Shown here piece after piece: positions 7,757 to 14,987 of a DNA stretch of 15,024 bases (the stretch's first letter is position 1; each line of letters opens with the position of its first letter). This stretch comes from Zarea fungicola (taxonomy: Eukaryota; Ascomycota; Sordariomycetes; Hypocreales; Cordycipitaceae), in NCBI GenBank assembly GCA_900169235.1, contig FWCC01000332.1, forward strand, positions 1 through 15,024, read 5' to 3'. A program made the translations under genes and the position numbers. The notes below the pieces were generated by a model. The model had not been told where the DNA came from. It did no database searches and worked only from the letters and a program-made list of their open reading frames with translations.

Positions 7757-8156
7757 ATAAGATTTGACACGTTGAATTAAAATCGCATGAAATTGTTGGG
7801 GCGGCAAAACGAACCAAAGGTCCGCCACACTGTTACTGACTGATCTATCTCCCAACTTTTGCATTGACACCCGACAGTTGAAACCACAAGTGCTTGAACC
7901 CCTGCCTTCATTTTCACTCATTAGGTGCGGATGTGCCCGGGGTTGTACGTGCACCCAATAGCGAGGCGACGCTCTTAAATCTTTCCACAGTGACAACGCG
8001 GAATTAAAAAGCGTGCTGTCCCACATCTCAGGCATCGTCCGGTAGTATGAGAGATAAGGCTTTCTACAGTGACGATGAGCAGCGAGATCATGTAGGTATC
8101 GCTGTATGGTCGACAGACTCTCACCAATAGCTGATCACTGAGGATTTCTAGCCAAC

Positions 8157-8774
8157 ATGACTGAAGGCGATACCAATGCTTCGCTATCACACTGTTTCTT
8201 TAGCTTCCACTACGAAAAGAATCTCAAATCTTTGCACCGCGCCGCCGTCGACGAAGTCATGATGATGTCAGATATATTAGAGCGGCCTACAGGCCTTTGG
8301 AGGGCAGGTTTATCACCAGCATGCAGTACTTATTTTGATGCAGTTTTGGTTGCCGTCGTAGGTTTCTGCTGGTTGAGTGGCATTTTGTTTTGGTAAGCTT
8401 ACGTTTTCTAGACCTCGCAACTAAAAGAATGGGCCTCTCGAAACGGCTTTTCTATTGTGGATTTAGAGCACCCCGTTTTCCAACACGAAGCCGCACGGCT
8501 AAGCAACACTTTAAAATGGTGGCCTATGGACGCTCCGCAAGTGAGACCAAGGAATGAATACTTGGGTTTCATTGTTCCTTTGTTTCAAGAAGATCGTTGG
8601 ATAACACTGTCATATGAAAAAGTAAAAGGTGCCGATCGAGTTTGCTGGCCAGAGAGCACCGCCTTTGCGTTGCACAAAGCTGGCTACACTCCCCAGACTG
8701 GAGCAATTTGGACTATCACCGCGCTGTTTATCATTGATATGTGTGCAAACGATGGGAAGCATCTTGATGAGTAG
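8157..8774 (+). CDS. Hypothetical protein, two exons, family unknown
   Basis: Exon 1 (8157-8357) and exon 2 (8412-8774) join across a 54-nt intron (donor GTAGGT, branch CTTAC, acceptor TTTTCTAG) in phase 0, giving 187 aa. Without splicing, exon 1 runs on to a stop at 8394-8396 and exon 2 has no ATG. The ATG lies in a good context (GCCAACATG). The spliced protein is globular in composition. It has no signal peptide and no transmembrane helix once the intron-encoded hydrophobic tail is removed. Notable segments are SFHYEKNLKSLHRAA (16-30), QLKEWASRNGFSIVDLEHP across the early second exon, and RNEYLGFIVPLFQEDRWITL followed by VCWPES. The Trp- and aromatic-rich middle with alternating hydrophobics suggests beta structure. 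I cannot assign a family or function. The matching phase and coding-like composition on both sides make the gene model fairly likely. Confidence 0.55.
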
Positions 8775-9597
8775 TTATGTCCTGGCGAGATTGATAACTG
8801 TGGTTGCCTAAAGTATGGAGGGACTGACCGTGAGCTCCCGCCATCAGTTTACTTAGCGTTGGAGAACAGTCCAATGCATGTGAGGACTAATTTTAATCAA
8901 GATGACCAGAATATTGAACATTCGCTACTAGTGGCCTCGCCATAACAGTAGCAGCCAGCAAAATAATTAAGTTAACTCACTATCTACGGCGAAATGGGAA
9001 GCATAAGCTGGTAATTCCTCTTGACTAATTGAGATAAGAGTGAAGCCGAGCTTTAATGCCTCTTCATCGTAACATAAATAAGTTTTTTCACCGCCGTAGC
9101 AATAGCTTCTTTCATTTTAAAATACATAGTCAAAGCAGTAATAATGCAATGAATTACATTTTTTATAAATGAAAGGTCGTATGAAAATGCCTGCATAGGG
9201 GAAATACCATAGTAGTGATGGAGAATTCAAATACTTATTTTTAGTAGGTGCTACGATTCCCAGCGACAAACACTTATTACCCCTAAAGCGGGCTTGGTTG
9301 ATAAACAATACGAGACGCAGCGCAATAGAATACTAACCCAGTATGGTATTGCACTACGCCAAAGATTTGCGGGGAGTTGGGGTAAAAAGGCTCGGAATGC
9401 TAGGTTGAGTAGCCATGAGTGGCTGGTTTGTAACGGCTAATTCCACTAGCAGCCACATCAAGCCACCCTTCCCGATCTTACATCCTCTTTCATGTGTTCA
9501 AGGCTCGGATGGATCACCACAAGTGCGCCAACATATTCAACCAGAAGTGGGCCTATGCTAGCAAGACGGGCTTATAGGAGAATTGAGCAATTAAGCT
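8775..9597. other. AT-rich intergenic region, no gene recognised
   Basis: Stops are dense in all frames. The minus frame 9308-9117 is a low-complexity chance frame rich in Tyr and Phe. A short plus frame ending TAG near 9577 (KARMDHHKCANIFNQKWAYA) is protein-like but only ~40 codons and has no start context. The 8-mers CTACGGCG (near 8983) and CGCCGTAG (near 9093) form a widely spaced inverted pair of doubtful meaning. Confidence 0.45.
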
Positions 9598-10231
9598 TCA
9601 CCGCGTCACATACTGCAAGCCTGTTGTAAGTAGTAGCAAAACAGGTATACTCGTTTGGGGGCGGAGACTGCCTAGCGACGTGGTGAGACGATTTGGTGTG
9701 GCCATCAGAAGTGCAGACAGGAAAAATTTGTCCATGTCGATCATGTCCGAAACCATGTCGAGCAAGTCCATGGCGTAAGTCTCCAAACGTCGGACCAAGT
9801 CGCGAAGAGAAGACAACGACAGCTGAGCGCCGTGAAGAAACACGCAGAGGGCGGTAGAGAAGAAAGCGGCAAATAAGGTGGTCGCTAAGGTGTGACCTAA
9901 CTGCTTATAGTTGTATTATTTTGTAATTGTTTAAGTTACAATACATCACACTAAGCACATCTCATGTCAATTTCTTTGTTCCTTACTCATCTTGTTCTGT
10001 AATTTCTGGTCAGCCCTGGGCTGTAATTCGTTCTGCTTATTGGCACAGTTCTCGCCCAATTGGGATGAGTAGGTAATGGTTAGGCGCTCTACCACCTTTC
10101 CCGCTTCACTGCTTTGCTTTCTCGTTCGGAGGAGAAGGCATAGCAGAGGGCAAAGCGGAGCTCGTTGAACTTTACTGACCACGTTGGTGAAATGAGGCGC
10201 CTCATTAGCAGAGACGCGGGGCCACTACTTT
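9598..10231 (-). CDS. Possible partial gene, two spliceable exons without a start
   Basis: On the minus strand an open frame from about 10231 to 9987 and a second from 9896 to 9598 join cleanly in phase 1. They lie across a 90-nt intron with donor ATGA|GTAAGG at 9986 and acceptor GTTAG at 9898-9897. The joined frame reads ...NELQPRADQKLQNKM then HTLATTLFAAFFSTALCVFL (a hydrophobic, membrane-like segment). It continues with LRDLVRRLETYAMDLLDMVS and a tail ending at TGA/TAG near 9598. No ATG precedes the first splice in frame and a TAG closes it at ~10232, so a 5' exon would have to exist or the gene is decayed. No family recognised. Splice-phase agreement is the main support. Confidence 0.25.
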
Positions 10232-10264
10232 ACTGCCGTCGCCCGTAAAGCCCCTTGGTTCATT

Positions 10265-10526
10265 TTAGGAGTGATGCTCTTTAGACCCTCGGATATAAAT
10301 AGGACATCTCCTACCACGGTCAATCGCGAAATATGTGGCAATATTATACGGAGATGGAGAACTGTCTTCTGGTGCAACGAAGGGAGCACTCATATGGGTG
10401 TGTGGAACATAATCGAACTGATGAAAGACCTCCATGATTGGTGGCTTCGCCAAGCCATTATACAGCCACGCATCTAGAGATAAAGTGCTGACGTCGAATA
10501 AACCAGAGTGGAAAGGTTTTTAAAAC
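10265..10526 (-). other. Orphan open frame, coding-like, no confident start
   Basis: The minus strand is open from about 10526 to a TAA at 10265. It encodes DVSTLSLDAWLYNGLAKPPI, then MEVFHQFDYVPHTHMSAPFV, then a stretch ending FAIDRG. Composition looks protein-like. The only ATG with much downstream sequence (MEVFHQ) would give about 57 residues. It may be an exon of the same decayed gene as the frames at 9598-10231, but no donor in a matching phase was found. The opposite plus frame 10271-10477 is equally long, so strand choice is uncertain. Confidence 0.15.
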
Positions 10527-10758
10527 AAGAGCCAAAATTAATGCTTAAAATCTATGAGAGCACAGATAAAAATCTAAACGATACTATCAGCAGCATATTA
10601 ATATGTACATTTTTTTCTTGACCTGTTTCCAGCAGTTTGGGCCTGACATGAGGAACTGATGGCCTGGCGGCCGTGGTAGGTCTCCCAGTGGAATCATGAA
10701 TGCATAGGCATGACACGCATTCTGACAGTAAATGCTTAGCCGCAAATTTCACTTTAAA

Positions 10759-10962
10759 TCACCGAAGATATGGAGGAAGCACTATGGAACGTGACAGAAT
10801 GGAAGATTGGCGAGCTTCTGGCTCTCTACAGGATTCATCATGGCAAAGATTCTCTGCTGCAGCACGTTGATAGTATTTCTCAGTGACGAACGCCACTACT
10901 AGTACTTTCAAATAGCTTTTTCTTGGTGCCACCGTATACGGAGCAATATCTATATGGCACAC
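10759..10962 (-). other. Orphan open frame without ATG
   Basis: A 67-codon minus frame with a GTG at its 5' end. It reads HIDIAPYTVAPRKSYLKVLV then VAFVTEKYYQRAAAENLCHD. It has no ATG and no family recognised. It may be a relic exon. The surrounding 10530-11200 holds no other supported gene. Confidence 0.12.
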
Positions 10963-11206
10963 TCTTTCACTCTAGGGATGTGATTGGACCATAAGGTCAA
11001 TAAACCAATCAAAACCTGAGGTGTCAGACTCCGTCCGGGACACCCATATTAGTAAAGCGTTTATGCCGCGCCTGTATGAAGTTTGCCACCTCAAAAGGTT
11101 GTCGTCACGTCAAAATTATACGTTGTTCAAATAGTACAATTTATTTGGAAAACAGGAAACTTGATGCCAACATCATTTCGAAAGGAAGTTTTTCGAACCG
11201 CCCTCA

Positions 11207-11213
11207 TATAAAG
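11207..11213 (+). promoter_or_regulatory. TATA box of the SAM-domain ORF
   Basis: TATAAAG about 32-38 bp upstream of the ATG at 11245. This is close, so the 5' UTR would be only a few nucleotides; a start at the next in-frame ATG is less likely because it would cut the SAM domain. Confidence 0.4.
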
Positions 11214-11244
11214 GCCAAATAAACCCATAGCCGCCGCTGTTTAA

Positions 11245-11472
11245 ATGACAACACCAGGCTTTTTGCAAGTTCTGGTCGCTGCCAGACTGCTTCCGTATCA
11301 GTTTCGATTAGCCGAAAACGGATTCGATGACATTGAATCCTTGTGCGAAATGTCAGAAGACGATATGCGGACGATTGGTATACCGCCAGACCATCGCAAG
11401 ATCTTGCAATGGATCTTTGGAGGAGTGCGCTGCCAGAAGCTCGCCGCTTTCAATCCGAATGTATGTAATTAA
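11245..11472 (+). CDS. SAM-domain mini-protein (or first exon of a longer gene)
   Basis: The ORF of 75 codons begins MTTPGFLQVLVAARLLPYQF. Residues ~5-60 match a sterile alpha motif: a first helix FLQVLVAARLLPYQFRLAEN, then GFDDIESLCEMSEDDMRTIG, then IPPDHRKILQWIFG. The spacing of hydrophobic positions, the E-N-G-[FI]-D turn, the S-E-D-D-[ML] helix and the final G-I-x-x-x-H-R-K-I-L helix are all classic. SAM domains mediate protein-protein oligomerisation in signalling and scaffold proteins. In fungi they usually sit in larger proteins, whereas here the frame stops soon after the domain. A consensus donor, GTATGT, begins at 11461 exactly after codon 72, so the ORF may be only exon 1. I could not find a convincing phase-0 acceptor; GCGGCAG at 11525 would be followed directly by TAG, giving the same length minus three residues. 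Confidence 0.7.
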   Translation: MTTPGFLQVLVAARLLPYQFRLAENGFDDIESLCEMSEDDMRTIGIPPDHRKILQWIFGGVRCQKLAAFNPNVCN

Positions 11473-11796
11473 AACTATTTTACGCAACTTTTGCGCATGT
11501 CGCGGCGACTGTCTTTTCGCGGCAGTAGTATATAAATATGCAAATATCTACGGGCAGTAGATGGGTTAGCGGAGGACATTGCTATGCTCATGGAAGAAAG
11601 TGGTGGTGCACAGCAGGGGATCCGTTACTGACACAGTGCTGTTGTTTTGTTCCATAGCAGTGAACGCGACGGCGGAACCGAAGAGCACGAGCATGGACGA
11701 AATAGCAGAAAGGGCATCAGCGCAGTCAACTAGCTAGGATTTCACAATGGTATCTGCAATGCTGGTGCTGTAGTTTTCTACAGAAATATTTCCTGT
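11473..11796 (+). other. Gap with one short protein-like frame
   Basis: Between the SAM ORF and the next ORF there is a short plus frame (11536 to a TGA near 11630). It reads YLRAVDGLAEDIAMLMEESG and looks helical and protein-like. It cannot be joined in frame to the SAM ORF with the donors I see. Another open stretch (11572-11735) is less convincing. This may be a decayed continuation of the SAM gene. Confidence 0.25.
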
Positions 11797-12396
11797 ATGA
11801 AAGGGGGCTGCGGTAATGTCATCTGCTCTTTCTCGCAAGTGCCACCGGCCTCAACGGCGGCTGCTGGTGCATCGGCGGTGTCTGCAGTTGCGGAATGTCC
11901 GACTACTTTTGGGTCACTCCTTGTACATGTGCTAGCACCCACTACGCAGGAGTGGGTGCTAGCACATGTACAATTGACCGAGACGATGGGCGCCAGCAGC
12001 AGACTTCTGGATATTTGGACGAACTCCAGCCTTCGTACGATTGTTACTTTGTTTGAATTTACGCTTTTTTTCGGGGTCTCCAATCCAAACTACATATGTA
12101 GTCCATTTGGCTTCACTCTGCAGCTTTATCAAGCACTGGTGCAGTACATACATTTAGGCAGACCCCATCCAGTTTTATCTCTGTGCCGTGACCCCCAAAC
12201 TGCAGCTTTAGCGCAAATCCTACTGTTGCTGGCCAACCAGTCGACTTACCAAAATGAGTCATGCCATTATTACATTGCAGGAGATACATACACTTGGTCG
12301 TGGTTATGTATCCCGCAGGAAGGAAACTCGTTAATCTTCCGTCTAACAGGTCCGTATTGCTTTCTCGATAGAAATTTGGAACTGGGTGTTTGCTGA
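11797..12396 (+). CDS. Hypothetical 199-aa ORF containing a perfect hairpin
   Basis: A 200-codon open frame starts at ATG 11797; the frame is open back to 11734. The N-terminal part is Ala/Ser-rich (STAAAGASAVSAVAE). Residues ~40-60 are encoded by a perfect 23-bp inverted repeat. The remainder is hydrophobic and aromatic (LRTIVTLFEFTLFFGV; FTLQLYQALVQYIHLGRPHP; AALAQILLLLANQ; TYTWSWLCIP). I recognise no family. Two hydrophobic stretches could be membrane helices, but no clear signal peptide is seen. Six hundred bases without a stop at this composition favours real or recently real coding, yet the low-complexity start and the palindromic insertion argue for a degraded or non-coding frame. The antisense frame 12083-11778 is about half as long. 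Confidence 0.33.
   Translation: MKGGCGNVICSFSQVPPASTAAAGASAVSAVAECPTTFGSLLVHVLAPTTQEWVLAHVQLTETMGASSRLLDIWTNSSLRTIVTLFEFTLFFGVSNPNYICSPFGFTLQLYQALVQYIHLGRPHPVLSLCRDPQTAALAQILLLLANQSTYQNESCHYYIAGDTYTWSWLCIPQEGNSLIFRLTGPYCFLDRNLELGVC
11921..11973. repeat. Perfect 23-bp inverted repeat, 7-bp spacer
   Basis: The left arm is 11921-11943, the spacer ACGCAGG is 11944-11950, and the right arm 11951-11973 is the exact reverse complement of the left. Arm core: GTACATGTGCTAGCACCCAC. A further 5-bp pairing (GGTCA at 11912-11916 with TGACC at 11975-11979) lies outside, separated by unpaired bases. No terminator-like T-run follows, and the arms are in an open frame, where they encode LVHVLAP and WVLAHVQ. 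Confidence 0.97.
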
Positions 12397-12479
12397 TAAA
12401 ACTTAATATCTCTTTCTAGTGTTGGTGTTTCCCAGTCGTAGCTACACATTTGTACTCCGTCTTTTCGGATTTCAACCTA

Positions 12480-12575
12480 GTTAAATGCCAACGTGTCTGC
12501 CTGTCCACCAACCCCATCAACACCTATGGCATCGGCTATTTTCCGCGACTCTCCATCCCATACTCAAATGTCAAC
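12480..12575 (-). pseudogene. Degenerate extra copy of the aminotransferase 3' end
   Basis: Read on the minus strand, this segment encodes, in two frames, TFEYGMES and then RKIADAIGVDGVGGQADTLA followed by FN and a stop. This lines up with the C-terminus of the neighbouring aminotransferase pseudogene: HLDMGLERTLEALTGV, then AGQVDKLALKY. At DNA level the matching part is CTGTCCACCAACCCCATCAA here against CTGCCCAGCAACCCCCGTCA at 12643 onwards. The copy is diverged, shorter and frameshifted. It is most likely an old tandem duplication or a remnant of a second gene copy. The assignment rests on a short stretch. Confidence 0.4.
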
Positions 12576-12595
12576 GTTTTGACATTCAAAATATT

Positions 12596-13954
12596 CTATT
12601 TCGTTTTCTCTGATTCAACGTATTTCAGCGCCAGCTTGTCCACCTGCCCAGCAACCCCCGTCAACGCCTCCAGCGTCCTCTCCAACCCCATATCCAAATG
12701 TCCCTTCTCATGCGAATACACGATCCGGAACCACCCGGGCTCTTTGGCTCCAAACCGAAAACCAGCCGCCAGAAATACGCGCTTCTCTAGGAGAGTATCC
12801 ATTGTTAATTGACCAATCTTGTCCCCTGCTTCTCTCCCTTGCGCTGCCGCCGCAGCCACCCCTTCCGCCGCCTCAGGATGGTGCTCGAGATACTTTTTCC
12901 CTAGATTTAGCTAGAGAAAGAAGCCCGCATTCGTACCGGGTGCATACTCGATTCCGTTGCGCTCCGCCCAGCCGGCGCCGAGCCGGCGCCGGTTCTCTGC
13001 CACGTACGCCTCCACCCACTCGTCGTCCTCAAGGAGGTAGCTCGCCGCGTGCTCCGCCAGCGACGAGATGCTGAAGAAGAGGCTGGTGGGCTGGAGGGCC
13101 ACGTGCGCGGCGGGGTTTTGCTGCGAGACTATGAAGCCCATGCGTATCCCGTTGGCGCCAAAGTCCTTGGACAGGCCCCAGAGGACATGCACGCGGGCAG
13201 GGTCGATGCGGCCGGCGGGGTCGATGGAGAGGATTGATTTAAATCCCGGGCGTGTCTCTTCTCCTTCTTGTAGCGAGGTTTTTATAAACACCGAGAGCGC
13301 GTAGATTTCATCACTTATCAGATGAAGGTTTTACTTTTCGCACAGCTTCATCAAATCCACCAGCACGCTGCGCGGGTAGCAGCGCCCCAAGGGATTGTGC
13401 GGGTTGCACACGATGACGGCACTGACTTTGCCGCCAGCGGCCGGGATCTCGAGAATCTTGTCCTCGTAGCGCCGCACGCAGTCCAGCCCCAGCGGATCCT
13501 CGCCCGCAGGGAACCCGACCTCGGCGAGCTTCACGCCGGTCCGCAGCGTGGTGGAGTCCTGAAAGGCCGTTTAATACGGCCGGCCGAGGAGGATGTGGTC
13601 GCCCGGGTCGGCCACGCACAGCGCGAGGTTCTCGATGCCCGACGTGCAGCCTTTGGTGACCCCAATGTGCTGCGGCTCGATGGCCGTGACCGGGTGCAGG
13701 CGGCGGTTGAGGAACCGCGCGACGGCCCGGGTCAGGCGTTGGTAGCCGTCGGTGTAGGCAAAGGCGCTCTCGGGCGGGGACTCTATGCTGGACTTGATAT
13801 GCGCCGCGAGGGTCTCGTGCATGAGGGTATTTTCGGCGACGCCGAGGGAGACGTAGCCGTCTGGGTTGGTGGCCGGGTCGTAGAGATCGGTGTCCCGAAT
13901 GGAGACTCCATCACGTGCGAATACAGGAAGCCAGTGCCGGTTGGCGATCTTCAT
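12596..13954 (-). pseudogene. ACC-synthase-like class I/II aminotransferase with three in-frame stops
   Basis: A single colinear frame of 452 codons (about the usual family length) runs from ATG 13954-13952 to a TAG at 12598-12596. It is interrupted by TAA at codon 128 (13573-13571), TAA at codon 208 (13333-13331) and TAG at codon 348 (12913-12911). There is no frameshift. Conserved fold-type I PLP residues are all present: YDPATNPDGYVSLGVAENTL near the N-terminus, NPHNPLG (184-190), SDEIYA (214-219, Asp215 and Tyr218), SKDF (262-265, Schiff-base Lys263), GIRMG (269-273), and the substrate-carboxylate Arg410 in EPGWFRIV. Fungal relatives include ACC synthases and the C-S lyases of epidithiodioxopiperazine pathways; the exact reaction cannot be told. 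Stops replace what the family normally has as Tyr, a polar residue, and Trp. No splice sites could remove them. The region is clearly more GC-rich than its AT-rich flanks. The start is uncertain, since upstream codons are also open. Confidence 0.88.
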
Positions 13955-14015
13955 GATGGTGTAATCGGCTTCGCCGACTATCTTGACTGCGGCCGCGAGA
14001 TTGTCACAAACCACT

Positions 14016-14251
14016 ATGCCAGATTCAAAAACGTCGCCTTCCTGTACTTGTATGGTTCTGCTGTGGTGTATACTTGCAACTATAACCAGGTGCCAAGGAC
14101 GTTTCTGGGACCAGCTGCGGTCGACTATGCGCGGAAAATTTTTAGCTACTGTAACGACCAGAGCGTGGCAGGATGGTACTACGATAACTATCGCCGGGTA
14201 TCTTGGGGGTACACCAATATGGATAATGGCTACTGCGGCCCAGCTCAATAG
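14016..14251 (+). pseudogene. Small cysteine-containing secreted protein, relic with shifted start
   Basis: The frame 14021-14251 encodes a short hydrophobic stretch (VAFLYLYGSAVVYT) like a signal peptide. A compact domain follows, with YTCNYNQ, SYCND, an aromatic AGWYYDNYRR, SWGYTNMDNGYCG and a stop. The order of one Cys after the signal segment, a central Cys, GWYY and a final GYC is typical of small secreted, effector-like proteins of filamentous ascomycetes. No ATG lies in this frame at the right place. An ATG with a good leader (CACAAACCACTATG, 14016-14018) precedes it but is out of frame by two bases, and its own frame leads elsewhere. Only three cysteines remain. I read this as a decayed secreted-protein gene. 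It lies head-to-head with the aminotransferase pseudogene. The long plus frame reaching back to 13322 is antisense shadow over that gene. Function unknown. Confidence 0.5.
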
Positions 14252-14307
14252 ATGGGCGACCAAGACCTCAGGATTAAAGCTCTAGTGCTCGCCGCTTCTA
14301 ACATTGT

Positions 14308-14409
14308 TTACTGGTTTGTCGCTGTCAGAGTAGCTGCGGACTCGACGACAATGCCGATGGTCTTCATCTGCTCCATGGCAAATTCAAAGATGGCGAAATC
14401 AGCTTTTGT
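14308..14409 (-). pseudogene. Short relic, possibly amidase C-terminal fragment
   Basis: A 33-codon minus frame between TAG (14412-14410) and TAA (14310-14308) encodes ADFAIFEFAMEQMKTIGIVV then ESAATLTATNQ. The pattern F-x-x-A-x-x-x-M-K-x-x-G-x-x-V-V-[ED]-x-A resembles a segment common in fungal amidase-signature proteins. There, a helix with 'A...MK..GA.VV' precedes a Thr-rich turn. The piece is too short for a firm call and has no catalytic residues. Confidence 0.2.
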
Positions 14410-14514
14410 CTAACTTCGGCAAGATGTACTCAGGCTAAAAGAATAGAAGAGAGAAGCAAGGCTCGATATATTCTGCTTTATTACATTTTTTACTATTTAT
14501 CAGAACTGCCTGTC

Positions 14515-14721
14515 TTGCCCTTAGGCTTTCACTTCCTGCTTTCTTTGCATCTATACGTTTTTTGTCTTGCAAGGGTGGTGGCTTGTTCAAATGGTAAGCC
14601 TCATGTAGCGGAGAACAACCGTAGGCCGATTAACCCATGGCGCGAGAATAACATGGAACTATCTGCAATAGCTTACTACACCACAAGCAGTGGCCCGCGG
14701 TATTGTCTCGATGTTTACTAA
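14515..14721 (+). other. Open frame without ATG, signal-peptide-like start, doubtful
   Basis: A plus frame begins right at a TTAG acceptor-like site (14520-14523). It encodes a hydrophobic FHFLLSLHLYVFCLARVVAC, then a hydrophilic region with NGKPHVAENNRRPINPWREN and an end SSGPRYCLDVY. It could be the last exon of a small secreted protein or chance. No ATG or donor is convincing upstream. The rest of 14410-14950 shows nothing else. Confidence 0.15.
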
Positions 14722-14979
14722 ACTAACAAGAGCCCCCAGACAACCGCGGTGGTTTGTGGGGCAAGCCACTCAGCCCACGTAATGTCCGTACGTACTGTCC
14801 ATACAGGTCCATAAGGCTCAGATTACAAACCTTTTCCTTTTTTTACTCAAACGTGGGGGTTAATGTCGCCCACCAACTTGCTGACTACCCCTCTTACTGG
14901 TTGAATAATTCTAGAGATAAGGTTACTTGATAATATTACGCTAGGGGTGTCCAGCTACCTTGACACTAATGTCAAAAGG

Positions 14980-14987
14980 TATAAAAG
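14980..14987 (+). promoter_or_regulatory. TATA box for a gene running off the right edge
   Basis: TATAAAAG on the plus strand, preceded by a small inverted repeat, TTGACA-CTAA-TGTCAA, at 14960-14975. ATG codons at 14992 and 15016 lie downstream in the same frame, and the frame is open to the end of the window. The one at 15016 or a later one is likelier given the distance from TATA. The gene itself cannot be identified from ten codons. Confidence 0.4.

Noticed and set aside
6423..7808. Two similar strings, TATTGCTGGGGCGGTAAAAC (near 6421) and AATTGTTGGGGCGGCAAAAC (near 7790)
   Set aside because: Only about 18 bp match, with no extension on either side; likely chance.
11778..12083. Minus-strand 101-codon frame opposite the hairpin ORF
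   Set aside because: Shorter than the plus frame and low in complexity. The palindrome makes both strands read similarly, which inflates its apparent quality.
12450..12812. A plus-strand 120-codon frame
   Set aside because: It is antisense to the aminotransferase 3' end and its degenerate copy; composition reflects that strand.
12596..13954. Introns removing the three stop codons of the aminotransferase
   Set aside because: The protein aligns continuously across each stop with no missing or extra residues, and no donor-acceptor pair of realistic length flanks any of them.
13322..14251. A 309-codon plus-strand ORF, the second longest unbroken frame in the window
   Set aside because: Most of it (13322-13950) is the antisense of the aminotransferase pseudogene, whose GC-rich codons suppress stops on the other strand. 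Only the last ~76 codons, beyond the 5' end of that gene, look like a separate protein and are listed as the secreted-protein relic.
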